Positions 19,192-28,329 are shown, counted from the first letter of the stretch. The stretch: 64,000 nt of DNA from CAWAYH01 sp963786195 (GCA_963786195.1 CAWAYH010000014.1:62001-126000); one strand, 5' to 3'. Translations and numbers: made by a program. Notes: generated by a model not told the origin, from the sequence alone.

Positions 19192-20682
19192 TTGTTGAAA
19201 CGAATACTGATCGCCAATCGGGGCGAGATCGCGGTCCGGATCATTCGTGCCTGCCGGGAGGCGGGCCTCGAGAGCGTCGCCGTGTATTCGGACGCGGACG
19301 TCAAGTCGATGCATGTGACCGAGGCGGACCGGGCCATTCGCATCGGGCCGGCGTCGCCGGCGGCCAGCTATCTGTCGATCCCCGCGCTGATCGATGCCGC
19401 TCGCCAGGCGGGCGCTGACGCCATTCATCCCGGCTACGGGTTTCTCTCGGAGCGTCCGGAGTTCGCGCGCGCGTGCGAACAGGCCGGCATCGTCTTCATC
19501 GGACCGACCGCGGACGCCATCGAGCGCATGGGATCGAAAATCGGCGCGCGTGCGCTGATCCAGCGGGCCGGCGTGCCGATCGTGCCCGGCGAGACGCCCT
19601 CCGATCAGTCAGACGACGGCGTGCGTGCGGCCGCGCGGGGCATCGGGTATCCGGCACTGGTCAAAGCGTCCGCCGGCGGCGGCGGCAAGGGCATGCGTGT
19701 GCTGCGGACTGACGACGAGTCCGCGGAGCTGATCCCGGCGGCCCGCCGCGAGGCCGAGGCCGCATTCGGCGACGGGACCCTGTATGTCGAAAGGCTGATC
19801 GATCGGCCTCGTCATATCGAGATCCAGGTGTTCGCCGACAACCACGGCAACGTCGTTCACCTCTTCGAGCGCGAGTGCTCGCTCCAGCGGCGGCACCAGA
19901 AGATCATCGAAGAGAGCCCGTCGCCGGCGATCACGCCTGGCGTTCGCGCGAGGATGGGTGAAGCCGCCGCGGCTGCGGCTCGCGCGGCGCAGTACCGCAA
20001 CGCCGGTACCATCGAGTTTCTCGTGGAAGGTGACGGCGACGCGGCGCGCTTCTACTTCCTGGAAATGAACACCCGTCTCCAGGTAGAGCACCCTGTCACA
20101 GAGACCGTTACCGGCGTGGATCTCGTCCAGGCGCAGTTCATTGTGGCCGCCGGCGGACGTCTGCCCTGGACGCAGTCGGATCTTTCGCAGCGCGGCCACG
20201 CGATCGAATGCCGTGTCTACGCCGAGGACCCGGGGAACGGGTTCCTGCCGCAGGCGGGACGCCTGCTCGTGTATCGAGAGCCCGCGGGTCCGGGAATCCG
20301 CGTCGACTCGGGCGTCAGGGCCGGGGACGAGATCGGCGTCAACTACGATCCGCTGCTCGCCAAACTGATCGTCTACGGAGAGACGCGCGCCGCGGCAATC
20401 ACGCGCGCCATCGGCGCGCTGCGCGAGTTCCCGGTGCTGGGCATCCGGACCAACGTACCGTTCCTCGTTCGACTGCTCGAGCATCCTGACTTCCGCAACA
20501 ACCGCACGCATACGGGCTTCGTCGACGCGCACCTGAGCGAACTGGCCGCGGAAGATGCCCCGCCCGAAGCGGCGCTTGCGGCCGCGGCCGTCGCGGCACC
20601 GGTCCTTGTCGCAGCGTCCCGCCAAACGTCCGACATCGCGACGCCCGATCCCTGGTCTTCGCTGCGACGCTGGGGACGCTGA
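19192..20682 (+). CDS. liuD: Biotin carboxylase subunit of methylcrotonyl-CoA carboxylase
   Basis: A 496-residue biotin carboxylase. It carboxylates biotin with ATP and bicarbonate. It starts at TTG 19192 with LKRILIANRGEIAVRIIRAC. The ATP-grasp loop is KASAGGGGKGMRVL, with later motifs ECSLQRRHQKIIEESPSPA, YFLEMNTRLQVEHPVTE, and the end of the C domain at NVPFLVRLLEHPDFRNN. Classical MCC alpha subunits continue into a biotinyl domain; here a TGA at 20680-20682 stops the frame, and the same frame reopens at ATG 20689 in the biotin carrier gene. The subunit therefore seems split into two polypeptides. Confidence 0.92.
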   Translation: MLKRILIANRGEIAVRIIRACREAGLESVAVYSDADVKSMHVTEADRAIRIGPASPAASYLSIPALIDAARQAGADAIHPGYGFLSERPEFARACEQAGIVFIGPTADAIERMGSKIGARALIQRAGVPIVPGETPSDQSDDGVRAAARGIGYPALVKASAGGGGKGMRVLRTDDESAELIPAARREAEAAFGDGTLYVERLIDRPRHIEIQVFADNHGNVVHLFERECSLQRRHQKIIEESPSPAITPGVRARMGEAAAAAARAAQYRNAGTIEFLVEGDGDAARFYFLEMNTRLQVEHPVTETVTGVDLVQAQFIVAAGGRLPWTQSDLSQRGHAIECRVYAEDPGNGFLPQAGRLLVYREPAGPGIRVDSGVRAGDEIGVNYDPLLAKLIVYGETRAAAITRAIGALREFPVLGIRTNVPFLVRLLEHPDFRNNRTHTGFVDAHLSELAAEDAPPEAALAAAAVAAPVLVAASRQTSDIATPDPWSSLRRWGR

Positions 20683-20688
20683 CCGCGC

Positions 20689-21167
20689 ATGGCCGGGCGA
20701 CCACTCACCCTCGTGCACGGCGACCGCGAGTACCAGCTCGACGATCGTGGACGCTGGAACCGTTCGGGTTGGAGATCGGACGCTCCAGGTCGATGCGCGA
20801 CGGAATGGGATCCGTGCGGATCGCCGGCGACCGGAGCGAGCGAGCCTGGACCGCCGCCGCCGGCGACACGCGGTGGGTGTTCCTCGACGGCCGCGTGTAC
20901 GAATTCGACATCAAACGCGGTGCTGCGCGGAAGCGAGGCGGCGCGCACCCTGGATCCCTCACGGCACCGATGCCGGCGACAGTCCGGCGTGTGCTCGTGA
21001 GCGCCGGTGACACGGTGAAGCGAGGCGATCTGCTCGTCATTCTCGAAGCGATGAAGATGGAGCTGCCGGTGCGCGCGGACGCGGCCGGGAGGATCGCGGC
21101 GGTTCACTGCCGCGAAGGCGAGCTCGTGCAGCCGGGCGTCACGCTCGTCGACATGGACGAGGAGTGA
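20689..21167 (+). CDS. Biotin carboxyl carrier (biotinyl) subunit (frame-broken)
   Basis: The end of the protein is a classic biotinyl domain: LTAPMPATVRRVLVSAGDTV, the biotinylated lysine in LVILEAMKMELPV, then GRIAAVHCREGELVQPGVTL. The N-terminal part (MAGRPLTLVHGDREYQL) is in the frame of the preceding carboxylase and the middle (VGDRTLQVDARRNG) in another, so two single-base changes near 20745 and 20790 are needed. Joined length about 158 residues. The start is two codons after the carboxylase stop. It should supply carboxybiotin to the LiuB-type carboxyltransferase. Confidence 0.82.
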
Positions 21168-21168
21168 C

Positions 21169-22080
21169 ATGCGCTACCCGTCGAGAGTCACCATCGTCGA
21201 AGTCGGGCCGCGCGATGGACTGCAGAACGAGTCGGCGACGATTCCCACGGCCGACAAGATCCAGTTCGTCAACCGGCTCACCGGTGCCGGCTTTCCGGTG
21301 ATCGAGGTCTCGGCTTTCGTCAGCCCGAAGCGCGTGCCGCAGATGGCAGACGCGGGCGAGGTGTTTGCCGGCATCACGCGCTGGCCGCACGTGCGCTACC
21401 CGGCGCTGGTGCCGAATCTCGCCGGGCTCGAGCGCGCGCACGGCGCCGGCCTGACGGATGTCGCGGTCTTCGCCGCGGCCTCCGAGACGTTCAGCCGGCG
21501 CAACATCAACCAGGGCATCGCCGAATCGTTGGAGACCTATCGCGAGGTCTGCGCGCGAGCGGGGACGCTCGGGATGCGCGTCCGCGGCTACGTGTCGACG
21601 GCGTTTGGCTGCCCGTTCGAGGGCGAGGTCCCGCCCGCGCGTGTCGCTGAAGTGTCGAGCGCGCTCGTCGAAATGGGCGCGTTCGAGGTGGCGGTCAGCG
21701 ACACGATCGGCATTGCGCACCCGGGTCAGGTGCCGGTCGTGGTGGGAGCGGTCGCCGAACGCGTGCCAATGGCGAAGATCGCGCTGCACTTTCACGACAC
21801 GCGCGGAACTGCGCTGGCCAACGTTCTGGCTGCGCTCGACCTCGGCGTCACGACGTTCGATGCGTCAGCAGGCGGGCTGGGAGGCTGTCCGTACGCGCCG
21901 GGGGCCACTGGGAATCTGGCGACGGAAGATCTGGTCTACATGCTCAACGGCCTGGGCGTCTTCACGGGCGTCGACCTCAAGGCGCTGGTCGAAGCGTCGG
22001 GCTTCATCGAGTCGCGCATCGGGCATCCACTGCCCTCGCGGGACTACACCGCGGCGCGCAAAACCGCCACCCGTCACTGA
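21169..22080 (+). CDS. mvaB: Hydroxymethylglutaryl-CoA lyase
   Basis: An intact 303-residue HMG-CoA lyase, the last step of leucine degradation, splitting HMG-CoA to acetyl-CoA and acetoacetate. Key features: VTIVEVGPRDGLQNES with the metal-binding Asp, VSAFVSPKRVPQMADA, VSDTIGIAHP, LHFHDTRGTALANVL with the metal-binding His pair, and the active-site loop Cys in GGLGGCPYAPGATGN. ATG 21169 is one base after the carrier stop. Its 3' end overlaps the convergent PD40 gene by seven bases. Confidence 0.95.
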   Translation: MRYPSRVTIVEVGPRDGLQNESATIPTADKIQFVNRLTGAGFPVIEVSAFVSPKRVPQMADAGEVFAGITRWPHVRYPALVPNLAGLERAHGAGLTDVAVFAAASETFSRRNINQGIAESLETYREVCARAGTLGMRVRGYVSTAFGCPFEGEVPPARVAEVSSALVEMGAFEVAVSDTIGIAHPGQVPVVVGAVAERVPMAKIALHFHDTRGTALANVLAALDLGVTTFDASAGGLGGCPYAPGATGNLATEDLVYMLNGLGVFTGVDLKALVEASGFIESRIGHPLPSRDYTAARKTATRH

Positions 22081-23108
22081 AGCAGCACGCGACCGTGGTG
22101 CGGTGCCCAGCCGAACGCCATCCAGCGGCCGCGCGACTTGGTCGTCATCCGGCCGGTCGCCAGGTCGAGCAGAACGATTTCGTAGGAAGATTCGTTTCTA
22201 ATCACGTTCAGCAGGAGTTGCGTGCCATCCGGCGACCAGACGGGACCGGTGCCGCCGAACCATCTCACCGCAAACCAGGAATCGTCCGCCTTCGCGACGG
22301 TCTTCAGACCCGTTCCATCGGGATGCATCAACAGGCACCGCTTGCCGGACAGGTCGTAGAACGCGATCCAGTCGCCGTCCGGCGACCAGGCGGGACTGGA
22401 GCCTTCGCGCAGCAGCCGCACGGCGCCGGTTTCGATCTCGAGGATCCCAATCACGGGAGGACGCTCCTCGTCCTCCTTGGACATGTTCGGAGTCCAGGGC
22501 AGGCCGCCGCGTTCGATCTGCACGACCAGGCGCGTCTCGTCAGGCGACCACGCCATGTTGGATTTCACCCTCAGGCCTCCTGACGGGTAGGGTGCTGTCG
22601 TCAGAGTCTCCTTCCCGACGTCAAAGATCAGCAGCTCAGACTTACGCTTGGTTACCGGCTGGGATCGACTCGTCCGATCCGCGATGAACGCGACCTTGGA
22701 GCCTGTAGGGGAATACGTCGTGTTGCCGATGTCGACGAAATCCCCGAAGGTCCTCCATTTGCGATCCATCACGGAATAGAGGCCCAGTGCGAAGCTCAGG
22801 TGGACCTTGCCTGGAGAGCCCCAAGGCGCCGCCCGATTGACTGAGGCTTCCATCGCGAATCCCCAGGCAATCGTGCCGCCGGAACGGTCAAGGCTGGGGT
22901 ACGCGAAATAACCGCCGTTGTATTTCAGATCGACCGGCGGGCTCAGTTGCTGCTTCCAGTCCGGCGCCACGATCCGCAGGTCGTTGTAGTCGCCCAGGAG
23001 CAGGACCGACCCCGGCAGAGAGAACTCGCTATTGCGCTGCGCGTCGGCGGCGGCAACGCAGACGGCGGACACGAGCGAGAGATACGCGAATCGCCGACCG
23101 CGAGACAT
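22074..23108 (-). CDS. Secreted PD40/WD40-like beta-propeller protein
   Basis: About 344 residues. An N-terminal signal peptide (MSRGRRFAYLSLVSAVCVAA) with a likely cleavage after ADA is followed by TolB-like blades; the recurrent PD40 wording is MAWSPDETRLVVQI, PAWSPDGDWIAFYD, PVWSPDGTQLLLNV. The start is uncertain: ATG 23106-23108 is preferred because it begins a clean signal peptide; GTG 23118-23120 is four codons upstream. TolB-type propellers bind partners or peptides in the periplasm; no catalytic domain is attached. It is convergent with mvaB. Confidence 0.75.
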   Translation of the reverse strand: MSRGRRFAYLSLVSAVCVAAADAQRNSEFSLPGSVLLLGDYNDLRIVAPDWKQQLSPPVDLKYNGGYFAYPSLDRSGGTIAWGFAMEASVNRAAPWGSPGKVHLSFALGLYSVMDRKWRTFGDFVDIGNTTYSPTGSKVAFIADRTSRSQPVTKRKSELLIFDVGKETLTTAPYPSGGLRVKSNMAWSPDETRLVVQIERGGLPWTPNMSKEDEERPPVIGILEIETGAVRLLREGSSPAWSPDGDWIAFYDLSGKRCLLMHPDGTGLKTVAKADDSWFAVRWFGGTGPVWSPDGTQLLLNVIRNESSYEIVLLDLATGRMTTKSRGRWMAFGWAPHHGRVLLQ

Positions 23109-23197
23109 CGCCCGGGGCACACCTGCAGGCTACCGGGCAGCGAAGGGTTGGAGTCGTGAGGGAACGATGAAAAACGCTGAGTGCTGACTTCCGTCGC

Positions 23198-23229
23198 ATG
23201 CCCTGAGCGAGCGCTAGCGAGTCGAAGGG
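23198..23229 (-). repeat. Single copy of the 34-base CGAGCGCTCG-type repeat
   Basis: In the minus direction it reads CCCTTCGACTCGCTAGCGCT then CGCTCAGGGCA, the same unit that is tandem three times at 39001-39102. Confidence 0.7.
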
Positions 23230-23256
23230 TCTTACGAATCTGATCTCAGAAGGCGC

Positions 23257-23664
23257 TCAGCTCCCTCCCAGTACCTCTTTGGCCGTCCGCGCGAGCAGGT
23301 CGGGCAAGCACGGTTTCTCGAGGACGCGATTGCAGCCCGCTGCGCGGGCTTTCCGCTCGTGCGCCGCGCCGGCGTAGCCGCTGAGGCAAATGACCGGCAC
23401 CTCGCGTGTGCTGGGATTGTCCCGGATTCGACGGATCAACTCGAATCCGTCGAAGCCCGGAAGCGAGAAATCGGTGATGACGACCTGCGGCACCCGACCC
23501 TTCATCAGGTCGAGCGCCTCCTGACCGTTGGCTGCCTGGATCACTTCGAAGGACGCACCCAGGAACTCCGCATACAACTGACGCGTGTCCGCATGGTCCT
23601 CGACCAGCAGGAGGACGGGCGTGGGACGGGGCTTGTGAGGAGCAGCAACCGCAAACAGCAGCAC
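23257..23664 (-). CDS. Single-domain response regulator
   Basis: A 135-residue CheY-like receiver with no output domain. The acidic pocket is in LLLVEDHADTR, the phospho-acceptor Asp in VVITDFSLPGFDG, Thr/Ser in VICLSGYAG and Lys in VLEKPCLPD. The start is GTG 23662-23664; no ATG is available upstream of the receiver. It is divergent from the histidine kinase at 23784, and the intervening 119 bases hold the direct-repeat operator at 23711. It could be a second output of that kinase. Confidence 0.85.
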   Translation of the reverse strand: MLLFAVAAPHKPRPTPVLLLVEDHADTRQLYAEFLGASFEVIQAANGQEALDLMKGRVPQVVITDFSLPGFDGFELIRRIRDNPSTREVPVICLSGYAGAAHERKARAAGCNRVLEKPCLPDLLARTAKEVLGGS

Positions 23665-23710
23665 GATGAACTCTATCTCGCAGGAACTGTTGGCTGGTCA
23701 GTATACCTTC

Positions 23711-23737
23711 TGTCAGGAACGTGTCAGGAATCGGTCA
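23711..23737 (+). promoter_or_regulatory. OmpR/PhoB-type direct-repeat operator candidate
   Basis: TGTCAGGAACG (23711-23721) and TGTCAGGAATC (23722-23732) are direct repeats with an exact 11-base period, followed by a weaker GGTCAAG. This is the arrangement bound by tandem winged-helix dimers of the OmpR/PhoB family. It lies between the divergent single receiver gene and the kinase whose partner at 25456 is such a regulator, so autoregulation is the natural inference. Confidence 0.55.
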
Positions 23738-23783
23738 AGCGCGGCTCCACCCACCGCAACCCAAGTCGAATTACTATTCCGTC

Positions 23784-25456
23784 ATGGCCCGCCCTGAGGC
23801 GCCCCGGCGTGCGGGATTCCGGCTGCCGCGCCTGACGGTCGTCATCGGCCTGCTCGTGCTCACGCTGGGCGTCGCCGCGGCACTGGCCTGGCAGGCGCAC
23901 CAGGCCGCGCTGTCGCATCAGGCCGTTGCCGAGCGCGTGCAGCGTGACTACGTGTCGTTCGCCGGCCTGGAGTTCGCCCGCGCCGCGCGGCTCGAGCTCG
24001 GTTCCAGGCTCGAACGCTGGCTGGACGTGATCGGCTGCTCCGCTTCCAAGGGCGAGCTGCCGGAGCCGGCGCGGCTAGGCGCGTGTGGCGGCTGCCGGTG
24101 TGACGATCTGAAGGCGCGTTCGCTGTTCGTCGTGGACGTGGCCTCGGGCGAGGTGACGACGACGGGTGAGAAGCTCGGGCCGGACGCGGCGAGTCTCATC
24201 GCGGACCTCGGCTCGGCGCGGATCAGGATTCCGCAGCAGCGGCCGTCGTACCTGCTCCGCGTCGGCATGCTGGATGGCGCGGCTCGTGCGCTCGCCGCGG
24301 GCTACGTGCGCGACCGGTTCGGCGCACCGACGAAGATCGCCGGCTTCGTGGCGGCAGCCGATGTGCTGACGCCCGCATTCGATCACATCCTCAAGCACAG
24401 GCCGCTGCTTCCGCCGACGCTCGCCGGCGAGCGCAACGATCTGCTCAACCTGTCCGTCCATGCACGGGATGACGTCAGCGTCTTCGAGTCGACGCCATCG
24501 TCGAAACCGGGACCGCCGAGCACGATCGCCGTCGAGGCGAACCTGGACGAGACGTTCGACCGCCTGAAATACACGTTGTCGCTCAAACCCGAGGCGGCTG
24601 AGCGGCTCGTCATCGGCGGGCTCCCCCGCTCACGTCTGCCCGCTTCTCGTCGGATTGCTCGCGCTGACCGCCGGGCTCCTGGCCGTCGCGATTCAGCAGC
24701 TTCGCCGCGAGCACGACCTGTCGCGCCTGCGGGCGGATTTCGTGGCCAGCGTGTCGCACGAGCTGCGGACGCCGCTCGCACAGATCCGGCTTTTCAGCGA
24801 GACACTGCTCCTCGGACGAGTACGATCGGAGGACGAGGGCCGCCGCTCGCTGGAGATCATCCAGCAGGAATCGCGGCGTCTGAGTCATCTCGTCGAGAAC
24901 GTCCTCTACTTCGCACGCTCCGAGCACAACGCTCAGCGGCTCGCAGCGACCGAACGCACCTCGCGCCCTTTGTTGCGGAAATCATCGACGCCTTCGCGCC
25001 GCTGGCGCGCTCGGGTCGCGCGACCGTCCGGCTGGACGTCAGAACGGACGTGACCGTCGACGTCGATCGCAGCGCGTTCCGGCAGGTGCTGCTGAACCTG
25101 CTCGACAACGCCGTCAAGTACGGCGGCCGGATCAGAGCGATCGTCGTCGGCATCGAGGGTCGCGAGGGACGCGCGACGCTCACCGTCGACGATCAGGGTC
25201 CGGGCGTGCCCGCCGACGCGCGCGAGCGAAGATCTGGCTGCCCTATTCGCGGCTCGGGTCGACGGCAACGTCAGCGGTCGCAGGAACCGGAATCGGGCTC
25301 GCCGTCGTACGCGAGCTGGTCGCGCTCCACGGCGGCAGCACGCGGGTGGAAGATGCGCCGCACGGCGGCGCCCGCTTCGTCGTCGAACTGCCCAACGCGA
25401 CGATCGCATCCGATGCGGCCGCGCCAGCGCCCGCGCCATCGCGAGTCACTGCGTGA
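23784..25456 (+). CDS. Sensor histidine kinase with cysteine-rich sensor region (frame-broken)
   Basis: Start ATG 23784 (an in-frame GTG at 23721 lies inside the operator repeats). Residues ~17-36 are a membrane helix; the following periplasmic sensor of ~260 residues contains Cys85 and a GACGGCRCDDL cluster (Cys101, 104, 106). A second helix (LLALTAGLLAVAIQQL) leads to the kinase core: H-box VSHELRTPLAQIRLF, N-box LLNLLDNAVKYGG, G1 VDDQGPGVP, G2 AGTGIGLAVVREL. Frame changes occur near 24640, 24955 and 25230. Joined length ~557. The stop TGA overlaps the regulator ATG by one base. The CxxCxC cluster suggests a metal or redox signal but this is only inference. Confidence 0.85.
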
Positions 25457-26143
25457 TGAGCATTCTCCTCGTCGAGGACAACGCGGACCTGGCCTACGGC
25501 CTGCGCAACAACCTCGAGATCGAAGGCTACAGCGTGGAGGTCGCCGGGGATGGTCTCGCGGGGCTCGCGCAGGCGCGCGCGCTGAGGCCGAGCCTGATCA
25601 TCCTGGACCTGATGCTGCCGGGGCTGGACGGCTACCGCGTGCTGAAAACGCTTGCGCGACGATAGCGATCGACGTCCCCGTCCTGATTCTCACCGCGCAC
25701 GGCCAGGAGGCGGACAAGGTCCGCGGCTTCCGGCTGGGCGCCGATGATTACGTCACGAAGCCGTTCGGGATTCTCGAGCTGCTCGCGCGCGTCGAGGCGC
25801 TGCTCCGGCGAACGTGCGCGCCCGCAGCGACACCAACCGGCTCGCCGAGCGCTTCGGCGAGATCGACATCGATCCCGCGACGCGAAGCGTCCACCGGCGC
25901 CGCGAGCCGGTCGCGCTGACGCCGATGGAGTTCGATCTGCTGGTGGCGCTGCTTCGACGGCGCGGCGCGGTTGCGTCACGTCTCGAGCTGCTGCACGAAG
26001 TGTGGGGACACTCGTCGGCCGTGCTGACGCGGACCGTCGACACGCACATCGCGGAGCTCAGGCGCAAGCTCGAAGACAATCCGGCCCACCCGCGCCACAT
26101 TCTGACGGTTCGAAAGGCCGGATACCGGCTCGATCCGACCTGA
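25456..26143 (+). CDS. OmpR-family response regulator (frame-broken)
   Basis: A receiver and winged-helix regulator of about 228 residues. ATG 25456 overlaps the kinase stop (TGATG). Receiver: ILLVEDNADLAYGLR, phospho-acceptor in LIILDLMLPGLDGYRV, ADDYVTKPFGILELLARV. DNA-binding domain: LTPMEFDLLVALLRRRG, then VLTRTVDTHIAELRRKLE and the wing HILTVRKAGYRL. Frame changes occur near 25660 and 25815. It is the natural partner of the preceding kinase and the likely ligand of the 11-base direct repeats at 23711. Confidence 0.88.
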
Positions 26144-26157
26144 CGTGTTGCTGAAAC

Positions 26158-26538
26158 CTACGGCAGCCTGAGCACCTGACCCGGCTTGATCTTGTTCGGG
26201 TCGCTCAGCTGATCCTTGTTCGCCTCGAAGATCTTCATGTACGCGTTGGCGTCGCCCAGCTGCTTCTTGGCGATCGCGCTGAGCGTATCGCCCGACTGCA
26301 CGGTGTAGGTTTTCGCGGCAGCCGCAGCGCCAGGCGGCGGCGCGACGACCTTGATGTCGGCAACGATGTCGGTGCGCCAGTCCGGAATCGTCTTGATGGC
26401 CATCCAGATTTCGTTGGCCTCCGACTCCGACTTGACGGTGCCGACAAAGTGCAGCTTGCCGTCTTTTTCCTGCGCGTTGCCGTCGAATTTTCCCTTCGCC
26501 GTCTGAATGGCGTAGGTGTACTTATCCCTCAAGCCCAT
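26158..26538 (-). CDS. BON-like plus LysM domain protein, YgaU/Kbp type
   Basis: An intact 126-residue protein. The first ~68 residues form a BON-like domain (GKLHFVGTVKSESEANEIW); after an Ala-rich linker the last ~50 residues are a LysM domain (KTYTVQSGDTLSAIAKKQLG ... IFEANKDQLSDPNKIKPGQV). The plan and length match E. coli YgaU/Kbp, a potassium-binding protein. There is no signal peptide, so it is probably cytoplasmic, as Kbp is. GGAGG lies upstream of ATG 26536-26538. Convergent with the OmpR regulator, 14 bases apart. Confidence 0.9.
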   Translation of the reverse strand: MGLRDKYTYAIQTAKGKFDGNAQEKDGKLHFVGTVKSESEANEIWMAIKTIPDWRTDIVADIKVVAPPPGAAAAAKTYTVQSGDTLSAIAKKQLGDANAYMKIFEANKDQLSDPNKIKPGQVLRLP

Positions 26539-26595
26539 CGTGCACCTCCGTGCTTCGTCGCCCGGCAGTGCAAGGGATATACCGCCGGATGACTG

Positions 26596-27534
26596 TCAGG
26601 GACGCTGGGCGACGATGGCGAGGCGATCCCCTTTCGGGCTGACCGCGAGACGGCTCGCGCCTTTGAGACCAAGCGCCTCCAGATCCGCCAGTGGCGTGAA
26701 CTCGGTGTCCCCGCGCCGCCAGCCCAACAATTTCCCTTGAAAGCTCACCAGCAGAGTCCCGTTCGGCAGCCAGGCTGTATCTGGCTCGCCGGCGCCCGTG
26801 GGCACGCGGATCAACGGCTTGACCAGACGAGTCGCCGGATCCAACTCGCTCACAGTCAACGTGGAAGTCTTGGCGTCGGGTCCCGCCTCGCGTTCGCGCT
26901 GAACGAAGCTGATCGCACCGGTCGGCATCCGCTGGATCGATCGACCGATGTCCTTCGCGGCAACGTCCGCCTTGCCGCTGGCGGTATCCGCAACCTGGAG
27001 CGTGCTGGGCTGACCGAGCACGAACAACGCGACGGTTCCGGCAGCCGCCCATGCGTGATAACCAACCGGCTTGACGTCGCGCAAAACGAGCTCGGGGTCC
27101 TTGCCGTCCATCGTGAAGCGCCACAGGCGCTGAGTGCCGTCGGCTTCCACGCGGATGACCGAAAAGTGCTTCCCGTCAGGCGTAACCGTTGGCGAATACT
27201 CACTTTCCGGCGTGTCGGTCACCTGAACGACCCGCTTGGCGTCGATGTCGTACCGATAGATGTCACTCCCGGTCTGTGCGCTGCCGGCAGCGGGCGCGGG
27301 CCGATGGCCGCGGACCGAGGTGAAGAGGATGGCCCGGCCGTCGGGTGTAAAGAAGGGCTGGTTGTCGTACCCGACGTTGTCGGAGATGTTGACCGGCGCG
27401 TCGAGCGCGACCTTATCGCCTTGTATCGTCACCCGCGCCAGAAAGATCTCCGTGTCAGGCGCAGGCGTTTGCTGAGGATACGCAGCCAGCCCGACTCCGC
27501 AGGCAACGATCAGCGTCTTCATCTTCGTCTTCAT
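26596..27534 (-). CDS. Secreted PD40 beta-propeller protein
   Basis: About 312 residues starting MKTKMKTLIVACGVGLAAYP, a short signal peptide. Blades show DNQPFFTPDGRAILFTSVRG, SEYSPTVTPDGKHFSVIRVE and RLAVSPKGDRLAIV, the PD40/TolB repeat pattern. It is like the gene at 22074 but not closely similar. The start is supported by TACGAT eight bases upstream (27543-27548) with no Shine-Dalgarno. No enzymatic domain is present; a peptide- or partner-binding role in the periplasm is likely. Confidence 0.75.
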   Translation of the reverse strand: MKTKMKTLIVACGVGLAAYPQQTPAPDTEIFLARVTIQGDKVALDAPVNISDNVGYDNQPFFTPDGRAILFTSVRGHRPAPAAGSAQTGSDIYRYDIDAKRVVQVTDTPESEYSPTVTPDGKHFSVIRVEADGTQRLWRFTMDGKDPELVLRDVKPVGYHAWAAAGTVALFVLGQPSTLQVADTASGKADVAAKDIGRSIQRMPTGAISFVQREREAGPDAKTSTLTVSELDPATRLVKPLIRVPTGAGEPDTAWLPNGTLLVSFQGKLLGWRRGDTEFTPLADLEALGLKGASRLAVSPKGDRLAIVAQRP

Positions 27535-27542
27535 CGCCGAGT

Positions 27543-27548
27543 ATCGTA
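27543..27548 (-). promoter_or_regulatory. -10-like TACGAT eight bases before a start
   Basis: TACGAT (minus strand) is separated by eight bases from ATG 27534 and no ribosome-binding site intervenes. Confidence 0.35.
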
Positions 27549-27737
27549 GACCAGATCGTCCCCACGCCCGGCCGTGGAAGTGCCACGACCAGCGGTGCGG
27601 CACAGGCTCACGTCCGGAGCCTGAGCCTGGAGCCCAGTGCCTGCCGTGTCGATTTTCCGCGGCCTCGTTCGTCTTTGCCTCGAACAGACGATACGCGCGC
27701 GGGACATGGTCCCGCGCCCATGAGGAGGCATCAAGGT

Positions 27738-28271
27738 ATGAAGCCGCGCAACACACTGACCACATTGGTTTTGACACTGATCGCCGTCACCGGTCTCGTC
27801 GTGCAGTCAGCCGGTCGAGGGCCGGGGATCGACGCAGCCGCGGCCTTCGAGAAGCTGAAGTCGCTCCAAGGCACGTGGGAAGCACCGGGCGCGAACGGCA
27901 AGAAGGCAACGACGACGTTCGAACTGACGGCGAACGACACGGTGCTGCTCGAGCGATACGTGAATCCCGCGCTGCCGGGCGGCGGCCACATGGTCAGCGC
28001 GTATCATCTCGACGGGGCCGCGCTGATCCTGACGCATTACTGCATCGCGAAGAACCAGCCGACGCTGCAAGCCGAAACGTTCGACGCGACGTCCGGCGAG
28101 ATTCAGTTCGAGTTCCTGCGCGCGTCGAACCTGTCCAGCAAGAACGCGGGCCACATGCGCCGCGCGTTGTACCGCCTGGACGACGCGAATCATTTCACGA
28201 CGTCGTGGGAGTTCTTCGAGAACGGCAAGAAGACGATGACGGAACTGGAGAAGTTCACCAGGGTCAAATGA
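27738..28271 (+). CDS. Secreted hypothetical protein, lipocalin-like size (177 aa)
   Basis: ATG 27738 is preceded by AGGAGG (27723-27728, nine bases away). Residues 1-25 form a signal peptide (TTLVLTLIAVTGLVVQSAG). The mature part begins AAAFEKLKSLQGTWEAPGAN and ends in a strand-rich region (HFTTSWEFFENGKKTMTELE), the architecture of small beta-barrel proteins of DUF1579-like type. It may bind a small hydrophobic ligand; no catalytic residues can be named. It precedes the YCII/ECF pair but is separated from it by a word-repeat spacer. Confidence 0.65.
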   Translation: MKPRNTLTTLVLTLIAVTGLVVQSAGRGPGIDAAAAFEKLKSLQGTWEAPGANGKKATTTFELTANDTVLLERYVNPALPGGGHMVSAYHLDGAALILTHYCIAKNQPTLQAETFDATSGEIQFEFLRASNLSSKNAGHMRRALYRLDDANHFTTSWEFFENGKKTMTELEKFTRVK

Positions 28272-28283
28272 AGGTGCGAAAAA

Positions 28284-28329
28284 GTGCTGAGGTGCTGAGG
28301 GTGCTGAGGTGCTGAAGGTGCTGAGGTGC
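28284..28329 (+). repeat. GTGCTGAGG word repeats
   Basis: Six near-copies of GTGCTGA separated by one to three bases. The same words recur at 48131-48180. Confidence 0.8.

Noticed and set aside
20680..20682. Selenocysteine or programmed read-through at the TGA between biotin carboxylase and carrier
   Set aside because: No SECIS-like hairpin is apparent and the position is a domain boundary, where separate subunits or an error explain it better.
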